This document shows positions 45,491 through 54,689 of a stretch of DNA of 64,000 nucleotides, in pieces. The notes beneath the pieces are model-generated. The model did not search any database, was not told the origin of the DNA, and saw only the letters and a list, made by a program, of their open reading frames with translations. Position 1 is the stretch's first letter; each line of letters begins with the position of its first letter. The stretch comes from Candidatus Latescibacterota bacterium. GTDB lineage: Bacteria; Latescibacterota; UBA2968. The position numbers and the translations under genes were made by a program. The stretch covers positions 32,093 through 96,092 of the forward strand of contig JAGWBW010000001.1 of NCBI GenBank assembly GCA_021295695.1, written 5' to 3'.

Positions 45491-47092
45491 ATGTCGCGGT
45501 TGAATTCTCACAGATTGCTTGCTGTTCTGGTTGTTGTTTTTATTGGATGGGGACAGGCCGATGCCCGTCCAGCACGGGTCGTTCAGTTGCCGAATGGCAG
45601 TATGATCGGGTGTGCTTCGTGTCATGTGAACCCGGGTGGAGGTGGAACACTTACGCCTTTTGGCAGGGATATCAACAATAATTATCTCGTGCCGAGTGGT
45701 CGCAGTGGTGTCGTTCAATGGAATGCCATGCTCGCAATGCTCGACTCAGATGGCGATGGCGTGTCCAATGGTTGGGAATTGGGCGATCCGGATGGCGATG
45801 GTATGACAGATGCGAGCATTCAGGTGACGAATCCCGGCGATCCCAATAGTTTTGTACAACAGCAACCCGTTACGCCTGCTGTGACTTCGTTTGTGATTGG
45901 GGGCGTGACGCTTCAGGAAGATGTGAAGAATCCGCCCGTGCCGAGTGGGATGCAGCAGTTTGAAATTACATTTAATAGTTCTGTGCTGAGCCAAACAGTA
46001 GAGGGGATCGATATTGAGGGTTTGGATTTTGTCGCATTTCCCCCTATGTTGATTGAGTTGATTGCAGGTGCGCCAGATTTGGCTATGAGTGAAGATCGCA
46101 TGAAATTGACAGGTACTGTTAATTTGCCCGCAGGTGCGAGCTATCAGATGCTTATTGGCAGTTCTGATGTCGCTCCTATTGCCGAGGTGCAACAGTATTT
46201 TTGGGGCACAGTGGAACTGCCAGATGCCGTTGTTTCCGGCGCGGGGATTTTATCTGAGGGTTTTACGCTGAGCGATGAACCCGGCAGCGCGGTGCTGATT
46301 GATCCTGAATTGTATTCAGAAGCTCTGATGGCAGGTGATGACACTGATCTGTTTGAGCGTGCTATTGTTCGCATTGCCAATCTCAATGAACAACTGGCAT
46401 TTGAGTTGAAACATGTGCCGGATGGATCCTACATGCTGGGTTTGAATCAAGATGTGGTGGATGCACAGGGAAACAGGGTTGAGTTAGGTGCTTTTGTGGG
46501 AATCAACCTCTTTACGGGTGAAGTCGATCCCGCGGCGTTGATTCAGGTTGTCAATGGTGCCAGTGTAACTGATTTGCAGATTGTGTTACAAACGCCGCCG
46601 GAACCCGTTGACATTAGAGCAGTCAGTGTTCAAAGTGTAGATGCTGAAACCAATTCGTTTTTCATCCAACGCAATGGACAACAGGTGCGCGTGGATGTCT
46701 CACAAGCTTTGATGATTACCCTCGATCAGAGGAATCCTGAGGATATTATCGCAATATTCTTTTCTGGTAATATTGAGGATCTTGCCCAACTTATTTTACC
46801 CATTTCCGATCTGATGGCAGGAGATACTGTCTCTGTCTTGGGATTTTCTCTTACCGAGACCGCAATTCAAGCGTTAATCGTGATACGCCAGGCGCCGTCT
46901 CAGACGCGCAGTGCTGATATGGATGGCGATGGTGATGTCGATTTCTCCGATTTCTTGCTTTTTGCCGCTGCTTTTGGCACGAGCGAGGGAGTGCCGGGAT
47001 ACAATGCCGCTGCTGATTTGGACGGGGATGGCACGGTCGCATTCTCAGACTTTTTGATCTTTGCCAATGCCTTTGGCAAGCCCGCAGGTTGA
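45491..47092 (+). CDS. Secreted protein with CxxCH motif, calcium-type repeats and C-terminal dockerin-like domain
   Basis: A signal peptide of about 25 residues (LLAVLVVVFIGWGQADA) is followed by C-A-S-C-H (Cys41, Cys44, His45) in a context like single-heme or thrombospondin-3-linked proteins. Then comes a D-x-D-G-D-G stretch (DSDGDGVSNGWELGDPDGDG) and about 350 residues of beta-rich sequence I do not recognise. The end has two copies of a dockerin-like calcium loop, MDGDGDVDFSDFLLFAAAFG and LDGDGTVAFSDFLIFANAFG. AGGAGG lies seven bases before ATG 45491. A heme-bearing or metal-binding extracellular role is possible but unproven. Confidence 0.75.
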   Translation: MSRLNSHRLLAVLVVVFIGWGQADARPARVVQLPNGSMIGCASCHVNPGGGGTLTPFGRDINNNYLVPSGRSGVVQWNAMLAMLDSDGDGVSNGWELGDPDGDGMTDASIQVTNPGDPNSFVQQQPVTPAVTSFVIGGVTLQEDVKNPPVPSGMQQFEITFNSSVLSQTVEGIDIEGLDFVAFPPMLIELIAGAPDLAMSEDRMKLTGTVNLPAGASYQMLIGSSDVAPIAEVQQYFWGTVELPDAVVSGAGILSEGFTLSDEPGSAVLIDPELYSEALMAGDDTDLFERAIVRIANLNEQLAFELKHVPDGSYMLGLNQDVVDAQGNRVELGAFVGINLFTGEVDPAALIQVVNGASVTDLQIVLQTPPEPVDIRAVSVQSVDAETNSFFIQRNGQQVRVDVSQALMITLDQRNPEDIIAIFFSGNIEDLAQLILPISDLMAGDTVSVLGFSLTETAIQALIVIRQAPSQTRSADMDGDGDVDFSDFLLFAAAFGTSEGVPGYNAAADLDGDGTVAFSDFLIFANAFGKPAG

Positions 47093-47120
47093 AAATAAAA
47101 AATAAGCGCGTTTGAGATCG

Positions 47121-47159
47121 AAAACGGGCTGGTCAGGTAAGTCGGTCCGCCCGTTTTTT
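47121..47159 (+). terminator. Rho-independent terminator after the dockerin protein
   Basis: The stem AAAACGGGC (47121-47129) with GCCCG plus T-run (47149-47159) closes a 19-base loop. It isolates the hrcA promoter immediately downstream. Confidence 0.78.
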
Positions 47160-47167
47160 GATGGGGC

Positions 47168-47196
47168 TTGACAATCGATAGGTCTTCCTATATCAT
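47168..47196 (+). promoter_or_regulatory. Sigma-70 promoter of hrcA-grpE-dnaJ with embedded inverted repeat
   Basis: TTGACA (47168-47173), 17-base spacer, TATCAT (47191-47196). Between the boxes is an inverted repeat, ATAGG (47178-47182) and CCTAT (47187-47191), a possible operator. A CIRCE element (TTAGCACTC..GAGTGCTAA), the usual HrcA target, is not present. Confidence 0.7.
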
Positions 47197-47262
47197 AACT
47201 AACGTATCAACGCGAATAGACCGTTTTCTCTCCCCTCTTATATAGGCGGAAAGGGACGTGCA

Positions 47263-48288
47263 ATGACCGAACTGACTCCTCGGGAAAAAGCAATTCTCGA
47301 CATTTTGATTGGCACTTATGTCACCACAGGCGAGCCGGTGGGGTCGCGCACAATTTCCAAGATGGATTTGGGACTCAGCGCGGCGACTATTCGAAACTCA
47401 ATGGTTGATCTCGAAGAAAAAGGCTATTTGTACCAGCCTCATACTTCGGCTGGTAGGGTGCCGAGCGATAAGGGCTATCGGTACTATGTCGATATGCTGA
47501 TGAATCGGGAAGAGCTCGCCGAGGCTGCACAGCGGTCTATTCGGGATAGTGTTGAGCGGTTGCGAGAGGGCAACGCCGACGATTTACTGGTGCAAGTATC
47601 CAAAGTTTTGGCCGATGTATCGCACAATCTGGGCATTGCACTTGGCCCCCAATTTATCCAGGGCATTTTTGAGCGTTTAGAAATGCTCAAGTTGAGTGAA
47701 TCCAAACTGCTGATGGTGATGACTATTCGGTCTGGACTGGTCAAGACTATGGTTGTCGAAATCGACTCAGAAATTGAGGGAGATGAGTTAGAGGAAACAC
47801 GGCGGGTGGTCAACCAGCGGCTTTCTGGGCTTACGATAGGCGAGATTATGGCGTCTGTCAAAGAACGGCTTGCATCCGCATCGTCCGGGTCTCCCAAGCT
47901 GTTGCATTTGCTTGCCAATAGTGCCGATCATCTATTCAGATTTCCGAGCAGTGCCGATCTACATATGGATGGTACGCGCAACTTTTTTGGCCTGCCCGAT
48001 TTTTCCAGTGAACGCCTGGCCGGTCTGATTGGCATGCTGGAAGCTCGTGAATATGTGGCGCATTTGTTGAGTGACCGCGCGCGCGATGCGGGTATTTCCA
48101 TCACGATTGGCGATGAACACGAATCGCCCGCGCTCAAGGATTGTAGTTTGCTGACTTCTACGTATTCGGTGGGCAATGTGTCAGGCGTTATTGGAATTAT
48201 TGGGCCAACGCGATTGCCCTATGGGCGGCTCGTTCCCCTGGTGCAATATATGGCAAATTTAACTGAAGAGATGTTGGATCGCAGATAA
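47263..48288 (+). CDS. hrcA: Heat-inducible transcription repressor HrcA
   Basis: Represses class I heat-shock genes and is refolded by GroE. The N-terminal winged helix reads TYVTTGEPVGSRTISKMDLGLSAATIRNSM, a longer conserved block, and GYLYQPHTSAGRVPSDKGYRYYVD is diagnostic. The GAF-like middle and the C-terminal GVIGIIGPTRLPYGRLVPLVQYM complete it. 341 residues. AAAGGGA precedes the ATG. It is first in an operon with grpE and dnaJ. Confidence 0.95.
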   Translation: MTELTPREKAILDILIGTYVTTGEPVGSRTISKMDLGLSAATIRNSMVDLEEKGYLYQPHTSAGRVPSDKGYRYYVDMLMNREELAEAAQRSIRDSVERLREGNADDLLVQVSKVLADVSHNLGIALGPQFIQGIFERLEMLKLSESKLLMVMTIRSGLVKTMVVEIDSEIEGDELEETRRVVNQRLSGLTIGEIMASVKERLASASSGSPKLLHLLANSADHLFRFPSSADLHMDGTRNFFGLPDFSSERLAGLIGMLEAREYVAHLLSDRARDAGISITIGDEHESPALKDCSLLTSTYSVGNVSGVIGIIGPTRLPYGRLVPLVQYMANLTEEMLDRR

Positions 48289-48306
48289 AGGAGTTGTTGA
48301 AAAATC

Positions 48307-48951
48307 ATGGCGCAGAAGAAAGAAAAAAAAGAAGAAATACCGTTGGAAGAAGACGTCGTGGAAGGGGTAGATGCAGAGGAGGAGAAAGATGAAGTTAATG
48401 GTGAGGCCAATCAGTCGGAGGAGCCAAAGGAGAAGATAGAGGTTACGCCCTTATTTTTGGCCCGTGAAGAAGCCGAAATGTACAAAGATCGGTGGATGCG
48501 CCTCGCCGCTGAGTTTGAGAATTACAAAAAACGCAGGGCGCGAGAATTTGAGATTCTTGTAGAATCTGCCAGCGAAGAGGTAATTCGCGATTTATTGCCC
48601 ATTTTAGATAGTGTTGGTCGCGCATTGGCACACAGCGAAAATGAAGATACAGAGTCAGAGGGGTTTCAAGAAGGCATAAAAATGATTATGGAGCAATTTC
48701 CGCGCGTGCTCTACAATCGCAACCTGAAAGAAATTGAGACGGTTGGAAAACCATTTGACCCTACTGTGCATGAGGCATTGATGCAAATGCCATCGGAAAT
48801 TCACGATGTCGGTATTGTCTCAGAAGAGATTGAAAAAGGATACAGCCTGAGCGATAAGGTGTTGCGTCCGGCCAAAGTGGTGGTAAGTCAGGGCAAACTC
48901 GCACTGGAGACCCCGGAAGGGGACGATGTTGCAGACAAACAGACACAATGA
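48307..48951 (+). CDS. grpE: Nucleotide exchange factor GrpE
   Basis: Exchange factor for DnaK. The first 55 residues are an acidic, disordered, Glu-rich tail. Then follow the long dimer helix (YKDRWMRLAAEFENYKKRRARE) and the beta domain with the conserved GKPFDPTVHEALMQ and VVSQGKLA. 214 residues. It lies 18 bases after hrcA. dnaK, its partner and usual neighbour, is absent here. Confidence 0.94.
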   Translation: MAQKKEKKEEIPLEEDVVEGVDAEEEKDEVNGEANQSEEPKEKIEVTPLFLAREEAEMYKDRWMRLAAEFENYKKRRAREFEILVESASEEVIRDLLPILDSVGRALAHSENEDTESEGFQEGIKMIMEQFPRVLYNRNLKEIETVGKPFDPTVHEALMQMPSEIHDVGIVSEEIEKGYSLSDKVLRPAKVVVSQGKLALETPEGDDVADKQTQ

Positions 48952-49004
48952 ACAGGGTCGCAATTGTGCGGCTCTTTTTATATGTTTGTTGATGGGAAAG
49001 GTCT

Positions 49005-50159
49005 ATGGACAAAAGAGATTATTACGAAATACTTGGGGTGGATCGCGGGGCTTCAGAAGATGAGATTAAGAAGGCTTATCGCAAGCACGCGCTGAAATAT
49101 CACCCGGATCGCAATAAGGACAATCCACAATCAGAGGAATTGTTCAAGGAAGGTGCCGAGGCTTATGAAGTGCTGATGGATGCACAAAAGCGACAGGCGT
49201 ATGACCGCTTTGGGCACGACGGTATTAGCAGTACCTTTCGGGGCGGTGGCTTTCAGTGGTCAGACTTTTCGCACGCCGGTGATTTTCAAGATATTTTTTC
49301 CAATCTGGATGAGATCTTTGGCGGAGGTATCTTTGGCGATTTGTTTGGCCGGCGCAGTCCACGGCGGTCAAATCGCGGTGAGGACTTGAGGATTTCGATC
49401 AGTTTGACCTTAGAGGAGATTGCCGAGGGCGCTCAAAAAAATATTCGGTTATCGCGTTTGGAAACCTGTGATACGTGCGGAGGTGCTGGTGCAAAACCGG
49501 GAAGTGCGCCCGTAACATGCGATATGTGTGGTGGCGTGGGACAGATTCGACAGGCCACGCGTTCCCTGTTTGGGCAGTTTGTCAATGTCACAACCTGCCC
49601 GCAGTGCAATGGCAATGGCAACGTGGTGCGGGAGCAATGTGATAGTTGTCAAGGACAAGGGCGAGTGAAGAAGCAAAAGGACCTTTCGGTCAATATCCCC
49701 TCGGGTATTTCCGAAGGCAATTATATTCCGTTGCGGGGGCAGGGTAATGCAGGGCCAAATGGCGGGCCTGCGGGTGATTGTATGGTCTTTGTCGAAGAAG
49801 AAGAACACGAATATTTTGAAAGACACGGTAACGATATTGTGTACGATTTGCCCATCAGTTTTAGTCAGGCAGCTCTGGGGGCAGATATAGAAGTGCCAAC
49901 CCTGACCGGTCGCGTGAGTATGAAGATCCCTGCGGGTACACAATCGGGGCGAATTTTTAGATTGCGAGGCAAGGGCATTCCCGAATTGGATGGATATCGT
50001 ACGGGTGATCAACTCGTGCGCGTGGCGGTCTGGACGCCAGCAAAATTGAGCCAGGAGGAAGAGGAGTTGTTTGCCAGGCTTGCCAAATTGGAAAACATAC
50101 AGCCGCCAGAGGGTGGTAAAGGGTTTTTTGATCGCGTTAGAGAGGCATTTGGAGGGTAG
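49005..50159 (+). CDS. dnaJ: Chaperone DnaJ
   Basis: Type I J-protein. J domain residues 4-69 with HPD at 33-35 (KYHPDRN), a Gly/Phe-rich region (about 75-125), and four zinc-binding CxxCxGxG motifs ([24 protein letters not shown] and CDSCQGQG). C-terminal substrate domains include [14 protein letters not shown] and [19 protein letters not shown]. 384 residues. Follows grpE by 53 bases and is closed by a terminator at 50184. Confidence 0.97.
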   Translation: MDKRDYYEILGVDRGASEDEIKKAYRKHALKYHPDRNKDNPQSEELFKEGAEAYEVLMDAQKRQAYDRFGHDGISSTFRGGGFQWSDFSHAGDFQDIFSNLDEIFGGGIFGDLFGRRSPRRSNRGEDLRISISLTLEEIAEGAQKNIRLSRLETCDTCGGAGAKPGSAPVTCDMCGGVGQIRQATRSLFGQFVNVTTCPQCNGNGNVVREQCDSCQGQGRVKKQKDLSVNIPSGISEGNYIPLRGQGNAGPNGGPAGDCMVFVEEEEHEYFERHGNDIVYDLPISFSQAALGADIEVPTLTGRVSMKIPAGTQSGRIFRLRGKGIPELDGYRTGDQLVRVAVWTPAKLSQEEEELFARLAKLENIQPPEGGKGFFDRVREAFGG

Positions 50160-50183
50160 TGTACATTACACGGAAAACAGGCG

Positions 50184-50213
50184 AGCGGTCCAAGTTTTTT
50201 TTGGGCCGCTTTT
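50184..50213 (+). terminator. Terminator of the hrcA-grpE-dnaJ operon
   Basis: AGCGGTCC (50184-50191) pairs with GGGCCGCT (50203-50210), one G-U, across a T-rich loop and followed by a short T-run. Confidence 0.65.
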
Positions 50214-50228
50214 ATATATGGAGGGTTT

Positions 50229-50798
50229 ATGAAACAGGTATTGGGTGTGGTATTATTGTGTCTGATCGCTGGATGTGCTGGGGAAGAAAAAAAGAGTGAT
50301 CAGGCTGTGACGCGACAAAGATTGGATACGCCAATGGGCGCATGGTTTATGTATGCAGGGAGCGAGACCGGGAGGCGTGGAGAAGATGATCTGGAGCGAG
50401 AAATTACAATTCTCGTGCTCAGTGACAGTACGTATTCACTGACGGTGATGGAGCCTCATATCCAACGAAATTTTGCGGAAAAAGGGCAGGTGGCTTACGA
50501 TATGCGCAATGGGCAGATTAAGTTTACCGTGCATGCTTCCACAGGTGTGGATTTTAGTGGGGCAGAACCTCGAAAGCTGGTCGATGTAGATCCCCTGGTA
50601 CCCTGGCAACGCGACCCGGGAACAGAATATGTGATGATGTGGCGATTGGAGCAACAGGGGGATGAGAGCGGCGAAAATATGCGGGATGTGATGGTGCTCT
50701 CGGCAGAAGGACACGAAGAATCGTATTTTGTACGCGTCGAGAACCGGGAAGGAATAGGTGCTATTTTAGACGCACAGATGAAAAGCGGGGATAAGTAA
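50229..50798 (+). CDS. Lipoprotein of unknown function (189 aa)
   Basis: Signal peptide MKQVLGVVLLCLIAGC with lipobox LIAGC (Cys16), then a Glu/Lys-rich linker and a beta-rich domain (REITILVLSDSTYSLTVMEP, GQIKFTVHASTGVDFSG). The domain resembles lipocalin-like extracellular proteins, but I cannot name a family. GGAGGG lies just upstream of the ATG. It sits directly behind the heat-shock operon, after its terminator, and converges with the transaldolase-like gene. Confidence 0.72.
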   Translation: MKQVLGVVLLCLIAGCAGEEKKSDQAVTRQRLDTPMGAWFMYAGSETGRRGEDDLEREITILVLSDSTYSLTVMEPHIQRNFAEKGQVAYDMRNGQIKFTVHASTGVDFSGAEPRKLVDVDPLVPWQRDPGTEYVMMWRLEQQGDESGENMRDVMVLSAEGHEESYFVRVENREGIGAILDAQMKSGDK

Positions 50799-50840
50799 TA
50801 CGAATTCTGGAAAAAAATCGCACATAGCCCCATCCCCGCT
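50784..50840. repeat. Long-range inverted repeat between convergent genes
   Basis: AGCGGGGAT (50784-50792, in the last codons of the lipoprotein gene) is the exact complement of ATCCCCGCT (50832-50840), across 39 bases. It may form a terminator-like hairpin for both convergent genes. Confidence 0.4.
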
Positions 50841-50856
50841 GCTATCCGTCTTATGC

Positions 50857-52764
50857 CTATCCAGCAACTTCTTTGGCAAGGTCAACACACCGCACCAAAA
50901 ATGCGTCATACGCGGCTTTAAACTCAGTAGTGGTTTTTTGAACTGATCCAAATTCGGGCCAGTCGCCAGGTTCCATGCCCCGCGTTTGCCAGCCGCTCAA
51001 ATCAATTTGAACCTCGTTCTCGAGAAAACCCCTCAGCGAGGGCGTCAGATCGTAGCCCTTCTGAAAATCGGGCAATTCATAAAGTCGCTGTGCCACGCCG
51101 GGTTCGTATTCATGACCGATTGATCCCCTGAGTTCGTCCAGGTCAAAATCGGGCTCTTCTGAGACGAGTTGAACGGCGCGTTGATGGTTGGGGAATTCTG
51201 TATGGCACATGTTTTCGCCCAGTGCGTGAAGCGTGTCATCGGGAACGCGCTTGGACGCGGGCAACACATCCATTGACGCCAGGATCCACTGCGCCTGATC
51301 TTCTGACAAACCGTAGGTGTTCGACAAGTAGGCAACCCATTTGGGACGATTTTCAGGCGCGTAAAAAATCCAATGTACGCGCCGCGCAATGATCGTCCCC
51401 GCTTTTTTTAAATCGGCTTCGAGTTGCACAATTGCCTCCGAAGACTGACCGGCCGCTTCGGCAACTTTTAAGATTACCGGATGATCCAGTGATTTCAGGT
51501 GGGCATAAGAACATATTTCAGTCGCTTGTTCGACCAATGTCCCTTCGGGTATATCGACTTCCAGATCAGAAGCGAGTTCGGAGAGCAATTCACTGGCGCG
51601 ATCTTCTGATAATGCTCCGAATAGCTTTTCTGCTTCTACTTCGCGCAAATGGCTTACAAACCGCCCGCCCATATTTGTTTCATAAGTTCTCACCACTTGC
51701 TTACCCGCCTGCGCCGCTCTGGCTTTGCCCTCAAATGCATCGATGACGAGTTGCACTTCCTGGGCAACTGTGTAAACGACTGTATTATTCGTGCCAATGC
51801 CTTCGCTGTTGAGTACGGTTGTGATTTTTCGTGCGGCTTCGTGTCCTCCGCCGACCTTGAATACGATATTGGGATCCAGGGTTATATTACTGACGCCCAA
51901 TAATTTGTCATATCCTTTCAAATACTCATCGGCAATGCGATATGCGTTGCGCGCATCTTCAATGCTGGCATCGGCCTGATCTGCAATATTGGGATTGAGT
52001 TGAAAACTCACCATGTAGTCTTTTAGTCCCGTGTGCATCGCCAGAGGCCGAAAAATTGAAAGATTGGGCCACAGCGCAATCAGTGTGGCAGCCATTACAA
52101 TGTCATCGGCATATTTTTCGGGATCGGCTTTCCACTCTTCGTGTCTGGCGATCTCTACTTTGAGTTCATCGTCCAGCGAGGGGTCTTCGTCAAATGCTTT
52201 GGCAGCCAATACCGGGTTTGTGGAGACCTGGCAAAAGCCATAGTGCCGCAAGTACTCCAGACCTCGCGCAAAGTCATTGCCAAATTTACAGACATTTTCA
52301 CCGATCATTTGCCAATATACACCGCCGCGCATATTGGCTTTGAGCAATTCCAGAAATGACCGGGCGGGATTGCCAGCGTCCAGGTTTGGCTCAATCCGCT
52401 CGGCCAATAATCCCGAAAGACTATCGGCCAGATTCACGGATTTCATGTCGGCCAAAAAGCCATTTACAATACCTGTGGCGTGATCGCCTTCCAAATTGTC
52501 GAGCGCGTCCAACACACTGTCGAGTGCTGCGTCTATTTCATCAGTGCCATATCCAACAATTTCGGCATCGCGTCCGACAAAATTCATGCCCAGCTGAACC
52601 AATGTTTTGCAAATCAAATCGCCAGAGGCTCCGCTATTTGTAATGGCGTTTAAGAGCTCATCTGCGCGGCTCTGCAAAGAACCCGCCTGTGGCGAGATCA
52701 AAATCCGATCTGCCACAGCAAGGGTTTGTCCGGCATCAAATGCCGCCTGCACATCAACACTCAT
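50857..52764 (-). CDS. Transaldolase-family protein, unusually long (635 aa)
   Basis: The central part (about residues 175-350) resembles transaldolase: FCQVSTNPVLAAKAF fits the strand with SNPT, ITLDPNIVFKVGGG aligns with the Schiff-base Lys strand (KIP motif; Lys near 302), and GIGTNNTVVYTVAQEVQLV fits GIxxNxTLxFSxxQA. Normal transaldolases have 220-390 residues; the N-terminal 170 and C-terminal 280 residues here are extra and unassigned. The Lys context KVGGG differs from KIPAT, so activity is uncertain. AGGAGG precedes the ATG. It follows dapB by 40 bases in the lysine-riboswitch operon. Confidence 0.65.
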   Translation of the reverse strand: MSVDVQAAFDAGQTLAVADRILISPQAGSLQSRADELLNAITNSGASGDLICKTLVQLGMNFVGRDAEIVGYGTDEIDAALDSVLDALDNLEGDHATGIVNGFLADMKSVNLADSLSGLLAERIEPNLDAGNPARSFLELLKANMRGGVYWQMIGENVCKFGNDFARGLEYLRHYGFCQVSTNPVLAAKAFDEDPSLDDELKVEIARHEEWKADPEKYADDIVMAATLIALWPNLSIFRPLAMHTGLKDYMVSFQLNPNIADQADASIEDARNAYRIADEYLKGYDKLLGVSNITLDPNIVFKVGGGHEAARKITTVLNSEGIGTNNTVVYTVAQEVQLVIDAFEGKARAAQAGKQVVRTYETNMGGRFVSHLREVEAEKLFGALSEDRASELLSELASDLEVDIPEGTLVEQATEICSYAHLKSLDHPVILKVAEAAGQSSEAIVQLEADLKKAGTIIARRVHWIFYAPENRPKWVAYLSNTYGLSEDQAQWILASMDVLPASKRVPDDTLHALGENMCHTEFPNHQRAVQLVSEEPDFDLDELRGSIGHEYEPGVAQRLYELPDFQKGYDLTPSLRGFLENEVQIDLSGWQTRGMEPGDWPEFGSVQKTTTEFKAAYDAFLVRCVDLAKEVAG

Positions 52765-52786
52765 GAACTTCCTCCTCTTTTATGTT

Positions 52787-52800
52787 TTACGTCTTACCTT
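52787..52800. repeat. Heptanucleotide repeat, two copies
   Basis: TTACGTC and TTACCTT, just before the dapB stop. The same two units bound the five-copy array next to ftsZ (23561-23595), so this is the same repeat family at a second site. Confidence 0.55.
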
Positions 52801-52804
52801 TCTC

Positions 52805-53611
52805 TCACCTCAACCCCAGTACATCGCGCATGTCATACATCCCCGGGGCGGCTCCAGCGGCAAAGGGGATGGCTCGAATCACACCGGAGGCGAATGTATC
52901 GCGACTCTGAGCGCGATGGACGAGTTCGACGGTTTCTCCAATACCACCAAACATGACCGTGTGTTCGCCGACAATATCGCCAGCGCGAATGGCGTGTACG
53001 CCGATTTCTTCGCGTGTTCGCGCACCCGTATCGCCATGGCGACCATATACACCCACCTCTTGCAAGTTGCGATCCGATCCCCTTGCTGCGGCTTCGGCCA
53101 GTGCGTAAGCCGTTCCCGATGGCGCGTCGGTTTTAAATCGATGGTGCGCTTCGACGATTTCTGCATCGTAATCGTCGCCCAGAATGCGCGCGGCTTCTTC
53201 GACGAGTTGGACTAATACTGTTACTCCCACGCTGAAATTGGGCGCGAATACACAGGCGACGTCTTTCAGGGCATGAGTCATGATCTCTACCTGATTGGGC
53301 GACATACCCGTTGTGCCAATGACCATCGGCACACCAGCGCGTCCAGCTATTTCTGCTGCGACAACTGTCGGGTCAGGAGGCGCGGTGAATGCCGTGATTA
53401 CATCGACATTGTCCGTCATTGCCTCGACCGTATCCACTACTGATATACCTTTGGGAGGAGCACCTATGACTTCGCCAATGTCTTTTCCAATTGCGGGATG
53501 ACCTGGAAACTCGACACCACCGCCCAAATCCAGTTCTTCGGCTTCGAGGGTCAGATGAGAAATTCGCTGTCCCATCCGCCCGGCAATACCACAAATACCC
53601 ACCTTAATCAT
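52805..53611 (-). CDS. dapB: 4-hydroxy-tetrahydrodipicolinate reductase
   Basis: NAD(P)H enzyme of the DAP/lysine pathway. VGICGIAGRMGQ is the nucleotide loop, VVDTVEAM and FTAPPDPTV follow, and the signature EAHHRFKTDAPSGTA contains the catalytic His/Lys and substrate-binding residues. 268 residues. GGAG stands five bases before the ATG. dapA ends 21 bases upstream, so both are one operon under the riboswitch. Confidence 0.95.
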   Translation of the reverse strand: MIKVGICGIAGRMGQRISHLTLEAEELDLGGGVEFPGHPAIGKDIGEVIGAPPKGISVVDTVEAMTDNVDVITAFTAPPDPTVVAAEIAGRAGVPMVIGTTGMSPNQVEIMTHALKDVACVFAPNFSVGVTVLVQLVEEAARILGDDYDAEIVEAHHRFKTDAPSGTAYALAEAAARGSDRNLQEVGVYGRHGDTGARTREEIGVHAIRAGDIVGEHTVMFGGIGETVELVHRAQSRDTFASGVIRAIPFAAGAAPGMYDMRDVLGLR

Positions 53612-53632
53612 AATTGCTCCAGAAAAAAGCTA

Positions 53633-54661
53633 TCAATACACCAGTCCATCCAGTGCAGAATCATCGTTTAAGCGTTGCGCCACGTCTGTACCAAAGAACG
53701 ATGCTACGGGTGCAAATACCTCTGGGTTATTGGCCTGTACTTCGCGGGCAATGCCCAGCACGATATCCAGTCCAGCGCGGTTCATTTTTCCCAATGGCTG
53801 GCGACACGGCCCGGCTGGCATGCCCAAAATATTCATTAATGTTTTAACCGGCAATGGATTGCGCGCTTTAACTTCTGTTACACCGTAGGGTGTTTGTTCT
53901 TCGGATACAACGCCGACCATCCCAAATAAGGGTTTCAGTGCGGCGTGCAGGCGATCTGCTTCGTCCATGTCTCCGCTTTGAAGAGCGTGTACCATTTTTG
54001 TCACAGGACCGGGTGCTACATTGGAAATCACACTGATTACACCCGCGGCGTCAATTTGGTCACTGGTCATCATGTCAAATGTTTTGTCGTCGTCACCAGA
54101 CATAATCGAAAACGCATCGCCACAACATTCGCGGGTGCGCGCCATGTTGTCCAGATCGCCTGTGGCCTCTTTTACAGTATTCACATTTTTATATTCCGAA
54201 GACAAGATGCCGAGATCTTCCGGGAGCAATTTTGTGCCGGACCGGCCGGGTATGACGTAGGGGATCATGTCCAATTCGGGAAATGCACGGGCCACGGGTT
54301 CGACGTATTCTTTGCGGATTTCCAGAGAACTCGGCCCGTTGTAATAGGGATCGACGAGCAGGATGGAGTCCGCCCCCACTTGCGCGGCGTACTCGGCCGC
54401 TTTTAAGGTTTTTGCCGTCGAGTTGCTGCCCGCCCCCCCAATGGCGCGGCACTGCTCTCTGGCCTGGCTGCACACTACGCGCGTAATCAAGCTTTGTTCA
54501 TCACTGCTCAGGGTTGGGCTCTCAGCTGTCGTGCCGCAGGCCAAAAGGCCATCAATCCCTTCAGAAATCTGAAATGCCACCAGTTTTTCCAGACCGTCCT
54601 GGTCCAAGCCCTGATCAGCAGTCAGAGGTGTGATTAACGCCGTATGACATCCTTCTAACAT
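53633..54661 (-). CDS. dapA: 4-hydroxy-tetrahydrodipicolinate synthase (DapA)
   Basis: Condenses pyruvate and aspartate semialdehyde. A TIM-barrel with GLLACGTTAESPTLS (the Thr pair), IPYVIPGRSGTKLLPED equivalent to the YNVPGRT Tyr/Arg block, and NTVKEATGDLDNM carrying the Schiff-base Lys. GTTAE in place of GTTGE and YVIPGR in place of YNVPGR are mild departures, so another DapA-family aldolase activity is conceivable. However, the lysine riboswitch upstream and dapB downstream argue for DapA. The start is ATG 54661 after GGAGG; a longer frame runs into the terminator. Confidence 0.92.
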   Translation of the reverse strand: MLEGCHTALITPLTADQGLDQDGLEKLVAFQISEGIDGLLACGTTAESPTLSSDEQSLITRVVCSQAREQCRAIGGAGSNSTAKTLKAAEYAAQVGADSILLVDPYYNGPSSLEIRKEYVEPVARAFPELDMIPYVIPGRSGTKLLPEDLGILSSEYKNVNTVKEATGDLDNMARTRECCGDAFSIMSGDDDKTFDMMTSDQIDAAGVISVISNVAPGPVTKMVHALQSGDMDEADRLHAALKPLFGMVGVVSEEQTPYGVTEVKARNPLPVKTLMNILGMPAGPCRQPLGKMNRAGLDIVLGIAREVQANNPEVFAPVASFFGTDVAQRLNDDSALDGLVY

Positions 54662-54689
54662 AAAAACCTCCAGTTTCTGCACTGTGCGA

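Noticed and set aside
47097..47262. CIRCE operator for hrcA
   Set aside because: No match to TTAGCACTC-N9-GAGTGCTAA or an obvious degenerate version in the 170 bases upstream.
48957..48980. Weak hairpin GTCGCA/TGCGGC with T-run between grpE and dnaJ as a terminator
   Set aside because: The stem is only six pairs with a G-U and a four-base loop. It might attenuate slightly but is not strong enough to list as a terminator.
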